Source: CAYSYY01 sp964576115 [NCBI: uncultured Gemmatimonadota bacterium] (GTDB taxonomy: Bacteria; Blakebacterota; Blakebacteria; Blakebacterales). Taken from it: a stretch of DNA of 64,000 nucleotides. Where the stretch lies: positions 94,497 through 158,496 of the forward strand of contig CAZNUA010000001.1 of NCBI GenBank assembly GCA_964576115.1, written 5' to 3'. Shown one piece after another: positions 54,742-63,816 of this stretch. Numbering within the stretch: the stretch's first letter is position 1; the number at the start of each line of letters is the position of its first letter. The translations under genes and the position numbers were made by a program. A model generated the notes under the pieces. That model did not search any database. It was not told the origin of the DNA and saw only the letters and a program-made list of their open reading frames with translations.

Positions 54742-55235
54742 AGGTCTGGCGCTATGGCGACGACGTGAACACCGACCAGCTCTTTCCCGGCAAGTACACC
54801 TACAGCTGCTCCACCGCCGAAGACATCCTCCCCCACCTGCTCGAGGACCTCGACCCCGCTTTCGCCGCTGGCGTGCAGGCGGGTGACGTCATCGTGGCGG
54901 GGCGCAATTTCGGCTGCGGTTCGAGCCGCGAGCAGCCCGTCCTGGGACTCCGGGCCGCCGGCATCGCGGGCATCGTCGCCGAATCGTTCGCCCGGATCTT
55001 CTTTCGGGCGGCCGTCAACCAGGGCCTGGTCCTGATCGAATCCCCCGCAGCCGTCGGGGCCTGGGCAGAGGGGGACGAGATCATCCTCGATCCCGCCGGC
55101 GGCATGGTGCGGGTGGGGACCGAAACCTTCCGGGTACCCCCCCTTCCCCCCCTGCTGCTCGAGATCAGGGAGGCGGGGGGACTCCTGCCGGCGGTCCGAG
55201 CCCGCCTGGCTGCAGAGAGGGACAGTGAATCATGA
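54738..55235 (+). CDS. LeuD-type hydro-lyase small subunit
   Basis: A 165-aa small (swivel-domain) subunit of the LeuCD-type hydro-lyase. It starts MKVWRYGDDVNTDQLFPGKY, followed by GRNFGCGSSREQP, the conserved swivel loop. The ATG overlaps the LeuC stop (ATGA), and its own stop overlaps the CitD-CitE start (ATGA), so translation is tightly coupled along this run. The length is normal for bacterial LeuD. Together with the LeuC at 53476 it should form an active heterodimer. Confidence 0.93.
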
Positions 55236-56497
55236 GCCGCACGACACAGGATATCGGCGAGGCCGGTCACCGGGGATCAGAGGTCCGCTCCGACTGCTGG
55301 ATCAGGGTCGAACCGGGAGCCGGTCCCGGCGTGAAACTCACCAGCCGGGTCGAGGCCTTTTACGGAGAGAGTATCCGTGCCCTGATCGAAGCGGGGCTCA
55401 CCGCGCTCGAGGTCCCCGACGCGGCGGTCACAATCGAGGACGGCGGAGCCCTGCCCTGGGTCATCGCCGCCCGTCTCGAGGCGGCGGTGCGGGCCGCCGG
55501 CGCCGGCGGTCCCGAGCCCTTTCTGCCCGAACGCACGGTCGAGCCGCGCCGCCCCGAACGGGATCGCTTCCGGCGATCCCGCCTCTACCTGCCGGGAAAC
55601 ACCCCGAAGTTCATGCTCAATGCCGCCCTGCACGCCCCCGACGGTATCATCCTCGACCTGGAAGATTCGGTTGCACCCGAGCGCAAGGCCGAGGCCCGCT
55701 ACCTGGTCCGTAACGCTTTGCGGGCCCACGACTTCGGCGCCTGCGAGGTCATGGTCCGGATCAACCAGTCTCCCCTCGGACTGACCGATCTCGACATGAT
55801 CGTTCCCGAAGGCCCCGAGCTGATCCTCATCCCCAAAGCCGAAGACGCCGCAGGAGTCCGTGAGGTCGCCGAAACCGCCGGCATCCTGGCCGTCAACGCG
55901 AACCAGCCCGCGCCTCTTCTGATGCCGATCATCGAAAGTGCCCGGGGAGCGTGGTTCGTCTACGAGATCGCCACCGCCCACGAACAGGTGGCGGCCCTCA
56001 CCATCGGTCTGGAGGATTACACCGCCGATCTGGGGGTCGAGCGCACCGCCGGGGGACGGGAATCGTTCTGGGCCCGCGCGCGGCTCGTCAACGCCGCCCG
56101 CGCGGCCGCAGTACAGGCCATCGACACCGTCTTCAGCGACGTGGACGACGCCGAGGGACTGCAGGCCAGTGTGGCCGAAGCCCGCGCTCTCGGTTTCGAG
56201 GGCAAGGGCTGTATCCATCCCCGCCAGATCGGAATCGTCCACCAGACCTTCGCCCCGGGACCGGAGGAGATCGACAAAGCGGTGGCGATCGTCCAGGCCT
56301 GGGACGTGGCCCGGGAACGGGGCGAGGGAGTCGTAGCCCTGGGCAGCAAGATGATCGATCCCCCGGTGGTGGCACGGGCAGAGCGGATCGTGAAGCTGGC
56401 CCGGGCCCTCGACCTGATCGCAGACGCCCCCAGGGACGGTGGGCTCACCGCCGACGACGGCCGGGAGAGCGACACTGCTCACAGCAGGGAGGTCTGA
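55232..56497 (+). CDS. citE: CitD-CitE fusion: acyl-carrier-like domain plus citrate lyase beta-type lyase
   Basis: A 421-aa protein. Residues about 1-100 resemble citrate lyase acyl carrier protein CitD: GSEVRSDCWIRVEP and, later, FYGESIRALIEA and VEDGGALPWVIAAR. From about residue 110 it is CitE-like: SRLYLPGNTPKFML, DLEDSV (metal Asp/Glu) and GLEDYTADLG. CitE cleaves citryl-CoA or citryl-ACP into oxaloacetate and acetyl-thioester. The CitD serine that normally carries the phosphoribosyl-dephospho-CoA arm aligns poorly here (VRSDC), and no CitG, CitX or CitC gene is in the window, so it may use free CoA instead. The fusion is an inferred unusual arrangement. The ATG overlaps leuD by 4 bp. 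Confidence 0.86.
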   Translation: MSRTTQDIGEAGHRGSEVRSDCWIRVEPGAGPGVKLTSRVEAFYGESIRALIEAGLTALEVPDAAVTIEDGGALPWVIAARLEAAVRAAGAGGPEPFLPERTVEPRRPERDRFRRSRLYLPGNTPKFMLNAALHAPDGIILDLEDSVAPERKAEARYLVRNALRAHDFGACEVMVRINQSPLGLTDLDMIVPEGPELILIPKAEDAAGVREVAETAGILAVNANQPAPLLMPIIESARGAWFVYEIATAHEQVAALTIGLEDYTADLGVERTAGGRESFWARARLVNAARAAAVQAIDTVFSDVDDAEGLQASVAEARALGFEGKGCIHPRQIGIVHQTFAPGPEEIDKAVAIVQAWDVARERGEGVVALGSKMIDPPVVARAERIVKLARALDLIADAPRDGGLTADDGRESDTAHSREV

Positions 56498-56499
56498 GG

Positions 56500-58062
56500 A
56501 TGCCGGAGACAGGAATTGCTCGCGTCGAGAACGTCCTCGGGCGAAGCGTACCCGAGAGCGTCAACGGTCGCGCCCGGGTTCCCTTTCAGGGGGTGGGGAT
56601 TCACCGCCCCGGGGGATACCGGACCGGACCGCCGATCCGCTCGTGTGCCGATTACCCCGTCGACGGCGACAAACGCGTACCCGATCTCGAGGCTGCACTC
56701 GAAGCCTGCGGTCTGGCCGACGGGATGACGATCAGCACCCACCACCATCTGCGCAACGGCGATACGATCGCCAACGCCCTCTTCGATACCGCCGCCCGTC
56801 TGGGGGTCAGGGATCTGATGTGGTTCCCCTCAGCATCCTTCCCCTGCCACGAACCGCTCATCGAGCATCTCGATTCGGGCGTCATCCATCACATCGAGGG
56901 GAGCATGAACGGTCCTCTCGGGGATTACTGCTCGCAGGGACGGATGCGGGGCACGCATGTGCTGCGCTCTCACGGCGGCCGCTGGCAGGCAATCCAGGAC
57001 GGCGAGGTGCATATCGATCTCGCCGTCATCGCCGCGCCGACCGCCGATCCCTTCGGTAACGCCCACGGGCTCACAGGACCGTCGGCGACCGGGGGGCTGG
57101 GTTTCGCCCTGGCCGACAGCCGCTATGCCGACCGGGTCGTCGTCGTAACCGACAATCCGGTCCCCTTCCCCGCCGTGCCGTGGCAGATCCAGGGGAACGA
57201 CGTGGACTGCGTGGTCGAAGTCGAGAGTCTGGGGGATGCGTCTCAGATCATCTCGGGTACGACCCGGATCACCCGCAGTCCCGACCGCCTGCTGATCGCC
57301 GAGCAGGTGGCCCGCTTCGTGGCCGAAACGGGCATCATGCGCGAAGGCTTCAGTTTCCAGGCCGGTGCCGGCGGCACCGCTCTGGCCTTCACCATCTATC
57401 TGAAGGAGCTGATGCGCGAAGCCGGAGTGAAAGCCCGCTTCATACGCGGCGGCACGACCCGCTACCTGGTCGAGATGCTCGAGGAGGGCCTGACCGATTA
57501 CCTGCTCGACGGTCAGACCTTCGATCTGGAAGCGGTGACGAGCATGGGCCGCAATCCCGGCCACGTCATGACCAGCCCCTTCACCTCCTATAACTACCAC
57601 GGCAAGGGCAATTTCGCACCGCTGGTGGACGTGGTCGTGCTGGGTGCCACCGAAGTCGACACCGCTTTCAACGCCAACGTGGTCACCCACAGTGACGGTC
57701 GCCTCCTGCATGGCATCGGCGGCTGGCAGAACTGCCTGTTCGCCGGCTGTACCATTCTGGCCGTACCCACCATGCGCGACCGCATTCCGGTTATCGTGGA
57801 CGAGGTCACGACCCTCTGCGCTCCCGGCGAACTCATCGATGTAGTGGCAACCGAACGGGGTATCGCCATCAATCCCCGCCGCCGTGACCTGCGCGAGGCC
57901 CTGGCCGGCTCATCGCTGCCGATCCGCGAGATCGAGGATATCCGCACCGAACTGGTGCAGATGTGCGGGGCGCCGCAAAAGCCCCGGCCGGAGGAGGAGA
58001 TCGTTTCGGTGGTCACCTGGGTGGACGGCACCTTGCTCGACAGTATCCGCCGGGTGGAATGA
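56500..58062 (+). CDS. citF: Citrate lyase alpha subunit-like CoA transferase
   Basis: A 520-aa CitF-type enzyme that moves the acyl thioester from acetyl-carrier or acetyl-CoA onto citrate (or a relative), making citryl-thioester plus acetate. Typical motifs are STHHHLRNGDTIANAL at about residues 78-93, HIEGSMNGPLGDYC, and GRNPGHVMTSPFT. The length matches CitF. GGGAGG overlaps the end of the CitDE gene, and the ATG lies 2 bp after its stop. With CitDE it forms a two-protein citrate-lyase-like or citramalate-lyase-like complex. It produces acetate, which the ADP-forming synthetase at 43685 could capture as ATP or re-activate. Confidence 0.92.
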   Translation: MPETGIARVENVLGRSVPESVNGRARVPFQGVGIHRPGGYRTGPPIRSCADYPVDGDKRVPDLEAALEACGLADGMTISTHHHLRNGDTIANALFDTAARLGVRDLMWFPSASFPCHEPLIEHLDSGVIHHIEGSMNGPLGDYCSQGRMRGTHVLRSHGGRWQAIQDGEVHIDLAVIAAPTADPFGNAHGLTGPSATGGLGFALADSRYADRVVVVTDNPVPFPAVPWQIQGNDVDCVVEVESLGDASQIISGTTRITRSPDRLLIAEQVARFVAETGIMREGFSFQAGAGGTALAFTIYLKELMREAGVKARFIRGGTTRYLVEMLEEGLTDYLLDGQTFDLEAVTSMGRNPGHVMTSPFTSYNYHGKGNFAPLVDVVVLGATEVDTAFNANVVTHSDGRLLHGIGGWQNCLFAGCTILAVPTMRDRIPVIVDEVTTLCAPGELIDVVATERGIAINPRRRDLREALAGSSLPIREIEDIRTELVQMCGAPQKPRPEEEIVSVVTWVDGTLLDSIRRVE

Positions 58063-58073
58063 GGAGGTGACAC

Positions 58074-60776
58074 GTGAGCGCTGAGAACAGGTCCGATCCT
58101 TTCGCGGGGCCCGATGCGCCCCTCAAGCTCGACCGCGAGGACGCACCCGAGATTCTGCAGCTCATTCTCGAGCAGAGCCGGGCCGCGATCTACCTGCTGG
58201 TCGGCAAGCAGTTCCCGATCATCAACCAGCGTTTTGAGGAACTCTTCGGGGTATCCCGCCGGGAGGCCAACTCACCCGAGTTCGATTTCATGGACCTGGT
58301 GGCCCCCGAGAGCCGACCCCTGATCGTCGAGCGGGCCGAAGCCTACGGCCGGGGCGAAGCGATCCCGAACGACTACGAGTTCACCGCCCTGACCGCCGAG
58401 GGCCGGCGGCTCGAAGTCTTCGCCAGTACCGTACGGGTGAGTTTTCGCGGTCAGGAAGGTACCCTGGGCATTCTACGCGACATCACCGCCCAGAAAGAGG
58501 CGGCCGAAGCCCTGCGTGCCAGCGAAGAAAAATACCGCACCCTGGTGGAAAGGGCCAACGACGGGATCGTCATTCTGCAGGGGGATACGATCGCCTTCGC
58601 CAACAGCCAGGCCGCCGCCCTGACCGGTTTCGACGTCGAAGAACTGCCCGGCCGATCGTTCGTCGAAGCCATCCCGCCCGAGTATCGTGACACCCTCATC
58701 GGCCGGTACACCGAGCGGCTCGACGGTGAAAGAGTCCCAGCCCTGTACGAGACCGAAATCCTGCACCGCGATGGCACCCGCATCCCGGTCGAGGTCAACG
58801 CCGGTCGCATATCCTACGGTAGCCAGCCCGCCGATATGATCATCCTGCGCGACCTGACATCCCGCCGCGAGGCCGAGGCCCGGCTGCGGGAATCGGAAGC
58901 GGAGCGGGCCATGATCCTCGATTCCGTGAACGAGTTGATCGCCTTCCAGGACACCGAGCTACGGATCGTCTGGGCCAACCGGACGGCTATCGAATCAGCT
59001 GGCTTGACAGCCGAGGAAATCATCGGCCGGCACTGCTACGAGATCTGGCCCGGCAGCTCGGAGCCATGCGAAAACTGTCCGGTCGAGAGAGCGATGGCCA
59101 CGGGCCGGTCCGAGAAGCAGGAGATCACGACCCCCGACGGCCGGGTGTGGTTCATCCAGGGAGCGCCGGTCATCGACGAAGACGGGACCGTCACCGGGGC
59201 GGTCGAGACCACGCTGGAGATCACCGACCTGCGGCGGGCCGAGGAAGCCCTGCGGGAGAGCGAGACCAGTCTGCGCACCCTTTTCGAGACGATGGTCGAG
59301 GGAGTGGCCTGGGTTACCCCCGACGGTGGTTTTGTGCGGGCCAATCAGGCCGCCGAGGAAATTCTTCGTCTAGAAAAATTGCCTGACGGCAACGTGTATG
59401 ACACCCCCCGCTGGGAGCTGATCGGCGAGGATGAACTCCCGCTCGAGGAGAACCAGAACCCCTGCCTTCTCGCCTGCTCCGGCACCGAACCGATCAAGAA
59501 CATGCTCGTCGGCGTCCGGCATCCGGAAGGGGACCTGACCTGGATCAACCTGAGCATCACCCCGGTCAGCGACGGCGCGGGTGCCATCCAGGCCAGCGTT
59601 TGGACTTTCTTCGATGTAACCGAGCGCAAACTGCTCGAACGCCAGCTCTTTCAGTCGCAGAAGATGGAGGCGGTCGGTCGCCTGGCCGGCGGAATCGCCC
59701 ACGATTTCAACAACATCCTGACCGTCATCTCGGGCAACGCCCAGCTCGGGATCATGCGCCTGAAAGAAGCCGATCCCCTGGGCGAACGCCTGCAGACCAT
59801 CCTGCAGGCGGCCGGTCATGCCGAAGATCTGACCCGCCGGTTACTGGCCTTCAGCCGCCGGCAGATCACCTCGCCCCGCACTCTCGATCTGAACGAGATC
59901 CTCGAAGGCCTGCAACCGATGCTCGAACGCCTGCTGGGCGAGGACGTCAAAGCGATCTTCGATCTGACCGAGGAGCGGGGAGCGGTCACCTTCGACCCCA
60001 CCCAGCTGGAGCAGATGCTGGTCAACCTGGTCGTCAACGCCCGCGATGCAATGCCGGAAGGGGGCACTCTCACGATCGGCACCGGGATCACCACCCTGGA
60101 CGCCGCCTATGCCCGGATCCACCCGTACGTCGAGCCGGGGCAATATGTCTTTGTGGCGGTCAGCGATACCGGAACCGGTATGACCGAGGATATCAAAGAC
60201 CACATCTTCGAACCCTTTTTCACTACCAAGGAAGACGGCACCGGTCTCGGGCTGGCCACGGTCTACGGCATCGTGAAGCAGAGCGGCGGTTCGATCGAAC
60301 TGGAGAGCACCACCGGCGAGGGCACTACCTTCACCATCTTTCTGCCCCTGGCCGACGAGACCCCGGAGAGTTACCGCCAGGAAGAGTTCCGGGCCGAGCT
60401 GCCCTGGGGATCGGAGACCATCCTGCTGGTCGAAGATGAAGAAGGAGTGCGCACCTTCGCCGCCGAGACGCTGGGGGAACTCGGGTACATCGTGCACGAC
60501 TTCGCCGCCCCGGAGGACGCTCTCGCCTTCTGCCGAACGGGTGAGATACCCCTCGATCTCATCCTCTCCGACGTGGTCATGCCCGGTTCGAGCGGCAGCG
60601 AACTGGTTCAGGATATCCAGCAGTACCACCCCGACACACCCGTGCTGTACATGAGCGGCTACACAGACGACCACATCGTGCGCCAGGGCATCCTCGACGA
60701 CGATGTCGAGTTCATTCCCAAGCCCTTCACGCCCTACGATCTGGCGCGGCGGGTGCGGGATATCCTGGACGATTGA
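58074..60776 (+). CDS. Multi-PAS hybrid sensor histidine kinase
   Basis: A 900-aa cytoplasmic sensor without membrane segments. Four PAS domains occupy about residues 25-510. The dimerisation/phosphoacceptor domain has GGIAHDFNN (His near 543), then the ATPase domain with NARDAMPEGG and DTGTGM, then a C-terminal receiver with phospho-Asp in LSDVVMP (near 832). The third PAS carries HCYEIWPGSSEPCENCPV, a Cys pattern seen in redox- or ligand-sensing PAS domains. A GTG start follows GAGGAGGTGA. It lies 11 bp after citF and probably senses a cytoplasmic metabolite or redox state linked to the cluster; no partner regulator is adjacent. Confidence 0.92.
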   Translation: MSAENRSDPFAGPDAPLKLDREDAPEILQLILEQSRAAIYLLVGKQFPIINQRFEELFGVSRREANSPEFDFMDLVAPESRPLIVERAEAYGRGEAIPNDYEFTALTAEGRRLEVFASTVRVSFRGQEGTLGILRDITAQKEAAEALRASEEKYRTLVERANDGIVILQGDTIAFANSQAAALTGFDVEELPGRSFVEAIPPEYRDTLIGRYTERLDGERVPALYETEILHRDGTRIPVEVNAGRISYGSQPADMIILRDLTSRREAEARLRESEAERAMILDSVNELIAFQDTELRIVWANRTAIESAGLTAEEIIGRHCYEIWPGSSEPCENCPVERAMATGRSEKQEITTPDGRVWFIQGAPVIDEDGTVTGAVETTLEITDLRRAEEALRESETSLRTLFETMVEGVAWVTPDGGFVRANQAAEEILRLEKLPDGNVYDTPRWELIGEDELPLEENQNPCLLACSGTEPIKNMLVGVRHPEGDLTWINLSITPVSDGAGAIQASVWTFFDVTERKLLERQLFQSQKMEAVGRLAGGIAHDFNNILTVISGNAQLGIMRLKEADPLGERLQTILQAAGHAEDLTRRLLAFSRRQITSPRTLDLNEILEGLQPMLERLLGEDVKAIFDLTEERGAVTFDPTQLEQMLVNLVVNARDAMPEGGTLTIGTGITTLDAAYARIHPYVEPGQYVFVAVSDTGTGMTEDIKDHIFEPFFTTKEDGTGLGLATVYGIVKQSGGSIELESTTGEGTTFTIFLPLADETPESYRQEEFRAELPWGSETILLVEDEEGVRTFAAETLGELGYIVHDFAAPEDALAFCRTGEIPLDLILSDVVMPGSSGSELVQDIQQYHPDTPVLYMSGYTDDHIVRQGILDDDVEFIPKPFTPYDLARRVRDILDD

Positions 60777-60800
60777 CGGAAAGAATCTGAGGTGAAGACT

Positions 60801-60831
60801 TGAACATCGTCGGGGGTATTACGTTACAATA
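60801..60831 (+). promoter_or_regulatory. Sigma-70-like promoter for the metal-uptake locus
   Basis: TTGAAC (60801-60806) and TACAAT (60826-60831) are separated by 19 bp, slightly longer than ideal, in the only AT-richer stretch before the gene at 60891. No convincing Zur-type palindrome was found. Confidence 0.35.
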
Positions 60832-60890
60832 GACTGCCGGCGGCACCGGAGCGAGCGACCCGCCGGTGATCCCCGTTGGGGAGAGTGTCT

Positions 60891-61187
60891 GTGAAGAGAA
60901 CGTCGCGCATACTCTGGACAGTGGCTGTCAGCCTGGTCGTGATTTACGGCTCCGTCAGTACCCTGGTGCATCTATTCCACAACCACCACGATCTGGTCCA
61001 GCGCGACGACTGCCCCGCCTGCCTCTGGCAGCAGATGAGCCAGGATTCACATCCCGATGACGGGCTGGCAAACCAGATCGAAACCCCTCTCATGGTTGTG
61101 GCCCTGCTGCAGACTCCACTCCAGGACAGGGTTGCCACCGAACGAGACTTTTCCCCCGGCATCCAGCCTCGCGCCCCTCCCGCCTGA
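60891..61187 (+). CDS. Small membrane-anchored His/Cys protein at the head of a zinc-type uptake locus
   Basis: A 98-aa protein with one N-terminal hydrophobic segment (about residues 8-26). Just after it is a putative metal-binding patch: His27, His30, His32, His33 and the pair Cys41/Cys44 (CPAC). The GTG at 60891 is chosen because GGGGAGAG lies about 8 bases upstream. Small His/Cys membrane proteins of this type occur near zinc, nickel and cobalt uptake genes; here a porin-like protein, a ZnuA-type binding protein and a permease follow. A metal relay or sensor role is inferred; the family is not named. Confidence 0.7.
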   Translation: MKRTSRILWTVAVSLVVIYGSVSTLVHLFHNHHDLVQRDDCPACLWQQMSQDSHPDDGLANQIETPLMVVALLQTPLQDRVATERDFSPGIQPRAPPA

Positions 61188-61338
61188 AACGACTGCCGAA
61201 ACAGCACCTGACGAGTACAACAGCCGGCGGAACCAGACCGGCTCCTCCGGCGCCATCCTCCCCCGGCGACACCCGGCGCACTATCTGTCGGCTGTGCGGA
61301 CCGGCGGGCGGGATGGAAAAACGTATAAGGAGAACCAC

Positions 61339-62688
61339 ATGCCGCGCCTACGGTATGTATCACTCACGATCCTGGCTGTCGTGCTGCTCGGACCGGTATC
61401 ACTTCAGGCCCAACGCCAGGGTTCCTTACAGAGCCGTCGACCGGCCGGGAGGGACACGGTGACCGCGGTCTCCGATTCACTGCAGACCGTGATCGCCGAA
61501 CTCACTGCCCGCCTGGCCCGGCTCGAAGAGGCCATCGAGGCCCGGGAGCGGGCGGCCCGGCTGCAGTCCCTGCGCGACCGGGCCCAGCAGCGCGCCGCCG
61601 GCAGCCGGGAAGAGACGGTCGATGCCCGTTCGGTCACCTTCTACGGCCGCCAGCGCCAGATGAACCAGCTCAATCCCGAGATCAGCATGACCGGCGATTT
61701 CATCGGGCTGGCCCGTTCGCCGCAATCACCGACCGGGACGACGAACCCGGCCTGGGACGGTATGGATTTCGCCGACAACCTGGCCTTCCTGCCGACCGGC
61801 AACCGCTTCTTCCTGCGGGCGGCGGAACTGAACGTGGTCGCCCCACTCGATCCCTTCACCCGGGGCAAGTTCTTCCTCGAGATCCCCGGCGACGGCAGCC
61901 TCGTGGTCGAAGAGGCCTACATGCAGTGGGTGGCGCACACCCATCTGAAGATCGGTCTGTTCCGCAACCAGTTCGGCCAGCTCAACCGCTGGCACGAACA
62001 CGCCCTGCCCCAGGTGGACCGCCCCCACGTGCTGACCACCTTCTTCAACCAGGACGGGCTCGAGGGACTGGGAGTCTCGGCCAACTGGGTGCTGGGCAAC
62101 CTCTGGTCGGACGTCAACGAGTTGACCATCGAGTATGTCTCCGGCGGGGACGGGATCAGTTTCGCCGGCGGCAAGGGGCACGACCGCGTGGCGGTGGCCC
62201 GGCTCAAGAACTACTACGATCTGTCGGGCGATACATACCTGGAGATCGGTCTGAGCGGGGCGCAGGGAGCCAACGATACCGCCGGTGACTACCTCTCGAC
62301 GGTCGGCGGGATCGATGTCAACTACCGCTGGACGCCCGCCGGACGCAGTCACTACCGCACCTTCGAGGTGCGGGTCGAAGCGCTTTACAGCAGCCAGGAA
62401 ACCGCCCTGGGAACGATCGACGCCTGGGGCGGGTATATTTCGGCCCAGAACCGCTTCGGGGCCCGGATCCTGGCCAGTGTGCGGCTCGATTACACCCAGC
62501 TCCCCTGGGATAAAGACGAAACGATCCAGGGTCTGGCGGCGACGCTGGACTTCTGGCAAAGCGAGTTCGTGTTCTTCAGGCTCCAGGTTGACACGGTGAA
62601 GATGTCCTTTGCCGACGACGATCCCATCAACCGCGTGATCCTGCAGACGGTGTGGTCGATGGGACCGCACAAGCACGAGGCATACTAG
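61339..62688 (+). CDS. Porin-like outer-membrane protein with coiled-coil N-terminus
   Basis: A 449-aa outer-membrane protein. A signal peptide ends near SLQAQ, then residues about 40-85 form a Glu/Arg-rich coiled coil. After the NQLNPEISMTGDF motif, the rest alternates hydrophobic and polar residues as in a beta-barrel and ends near QTVWSMGPHKHEAY. Similar NPEIS-motif barrels are found beside zinc ABC transporters. TAAGGAG precedes the ATG. The next gene is a metal-binding protein, so this could be the channel that admits metal to the periplasm; that is inferred. Confidence 0.75.
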   Translation: MPRLRYVSLTILAVVLLGPVSLQAQRQGSLQSRRPAGRDTVTAVSDSLQTVIAELTARLARLEEAIEARERAARLQSLRDRAQQRAAGSREETVDARSVTFYGRQRQMNQLNPEISMTGDFIGLARSPQSPTGTTNPAWDGMDFADNLAFLPTGNRFFLRAAELNVVAPLDPFTRGKFFLEIPGDGSLVVEEAYMQWVAHTHLKIGLFRNQFGQLNRWHEHALPQVDRPHVLTTFFNQDGLEGLGVSANWVLGNLWSDVNELTIEYVSGGDGISFAGGKGHDRVAVARLKNYYDLSGDTYLEIGLSGAQGANDTAGDYLSTVGGIDVNYRWTPAGRSHYRTFEVRVEALYSSQETALGTIDAWGGYISAQNRFGARILASVRLDYTQLPWDKDETIQGLAATLDFWQSEFVFFRLQVDTVKMSFADDDPINRVILQTVWSMGPHKHEAY

Positions 62689-62746
62689 TGTCTCCCCACG
62701 GGAGTCGGACTGACTCCCGGGCCGGAACACGAGAGGAGATTCAGTC

Positions 62747-63790
62747 ATGAAACGCGTTACTCTCTGCACCATCACCGCCCTGGTGTTCTTTGCAACACTC
62801 GGGTCCGGTCTGCCGCAGGAGCCGATCAAAGTCGTGGGCAGCGTGCCCGACTTCGCGGCTCTGGCGGACGAGATCGGGGGGGACCTGGTGGATGCCTCCT
62901 TTATCGCCCAGGGCAATCAGGATCCCCACTTCGTCCCGCCGAAACCGAGTCTGGCCCTCCTGCTGGCCGATGCCGATCTCTTCATCCAGACCGGTATCGA
63001 CCTCGAGATGTGGGCCCCGCCCCTGATCGACAAGGCGCGCAACCGCAACATCATGGAGGGTGCCGACGGCTACGTTGCGGTCACCTCGGGAATCGATCTG
63101 ATCGATGTGCACGCCGCGGCCGACCGCTCGGCCGGCGACATCCACGTCCACGGCAACCCGCACATCCAGACCTGCCCGGCCCGCATCCGCCTGGCCGCCG
63201 CCAACGTCCTGATCGGCCTGCAGAAGGTGGATCCGGACCACAGTGCGGAGTACGAGCAGGGCTATGAGGATTTCCTCGACCGCTGGGACCGGGCCCTGTT
63301 CGGGGATGAACTCGTCGATCTGCTCGGCGGCGATCTGCTGATCGACATGATCATGAATGCGAGTCTCTTCGACTTCCTCGGAAGCGAGGAGTTCGACGGC
63401 GGCACCCTGCTCGACCACCTCGGCGGCTGGTACGCCAAGGCCGCTCCCCTGCGGGGACTGAAGATCATCGCCTATCACAAGAACTGGTCGTACTTCGCCC
63501 GGGCTTTCGGGATGGAGATCGTGGACTTCGTCGAACCCAAACCGGGCATCCCCCCCACCGCACGCCACGTCAAGCATGTGATTGACGAGATCAACGAATA
63601 CGGCATCGACCTGATGCTGGTGGCTAACTACTTCGAACGGAACACTCCGGGCAAGATCGAGGAACGCACCGGAGTCCGGGCGATCTTCCTGCCCATCTCG
63701 GTCACCGGTGAGCCGGGCACCGATACGCTCTTCGATCTCTACGACTACTGGCTCGACACGATCCTGGCGGCGATGGCCGGGACGGGCTGA
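62747..63790 (+). CDS. ZnuA-like metal ABC transporter substrate-binding protein
   Basis: A 347-aa periplasmic binding protein of the cluster 9 (zinc/manganese) family. After a signal peptide of about 23 residues, the metal ligand candidates are His61 (QDPHFV), His139 (HGNPHI) with additional His133 and His135, and a later His in AYHKNWSYF. The inter-lobe segment and length are typical. GAGAGGAGATT precedes the ATG. It lies after the porin-like gene and before the permease. The ligand may be Zn(II) or Mn(II); three-His-type sites favour zinc, but this is not certain. Confidence 0.9.
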   Translation: MKRVTLCTITALVFFATLGSGLPQEPIKVVGSVPDFAALADEIGGDLVDASFIAQGNQDPHFVPPKPSLALLLADADLFIQTGIDLEMWAPPLIDKARNRNIMEGADGYVAVTSGIDLIDVHAAADRSAGDIHVHGNPHIQTCPARIRLAAANVLIGLQKVDPDHSAEYEQGYEDFLDRWDRALFGDELVDLLGGDLLIDMIMNASLFDFLGSEEFDGGTLLDHLGGWYAKAAPLRGLKIIAYHKNWSYFARAFGMEIVDFVEPKPGIPPTARHVKHVIDEINEYGIDLMLVANYFERNTPGKIEERTGVRAIFLPISVTGEPGTDTLFDLYDYWLDTILAAMAGTG

Positions 63791-63816
63791 ACGCCGACGG
63801 TAAGGAGACACGCTCC

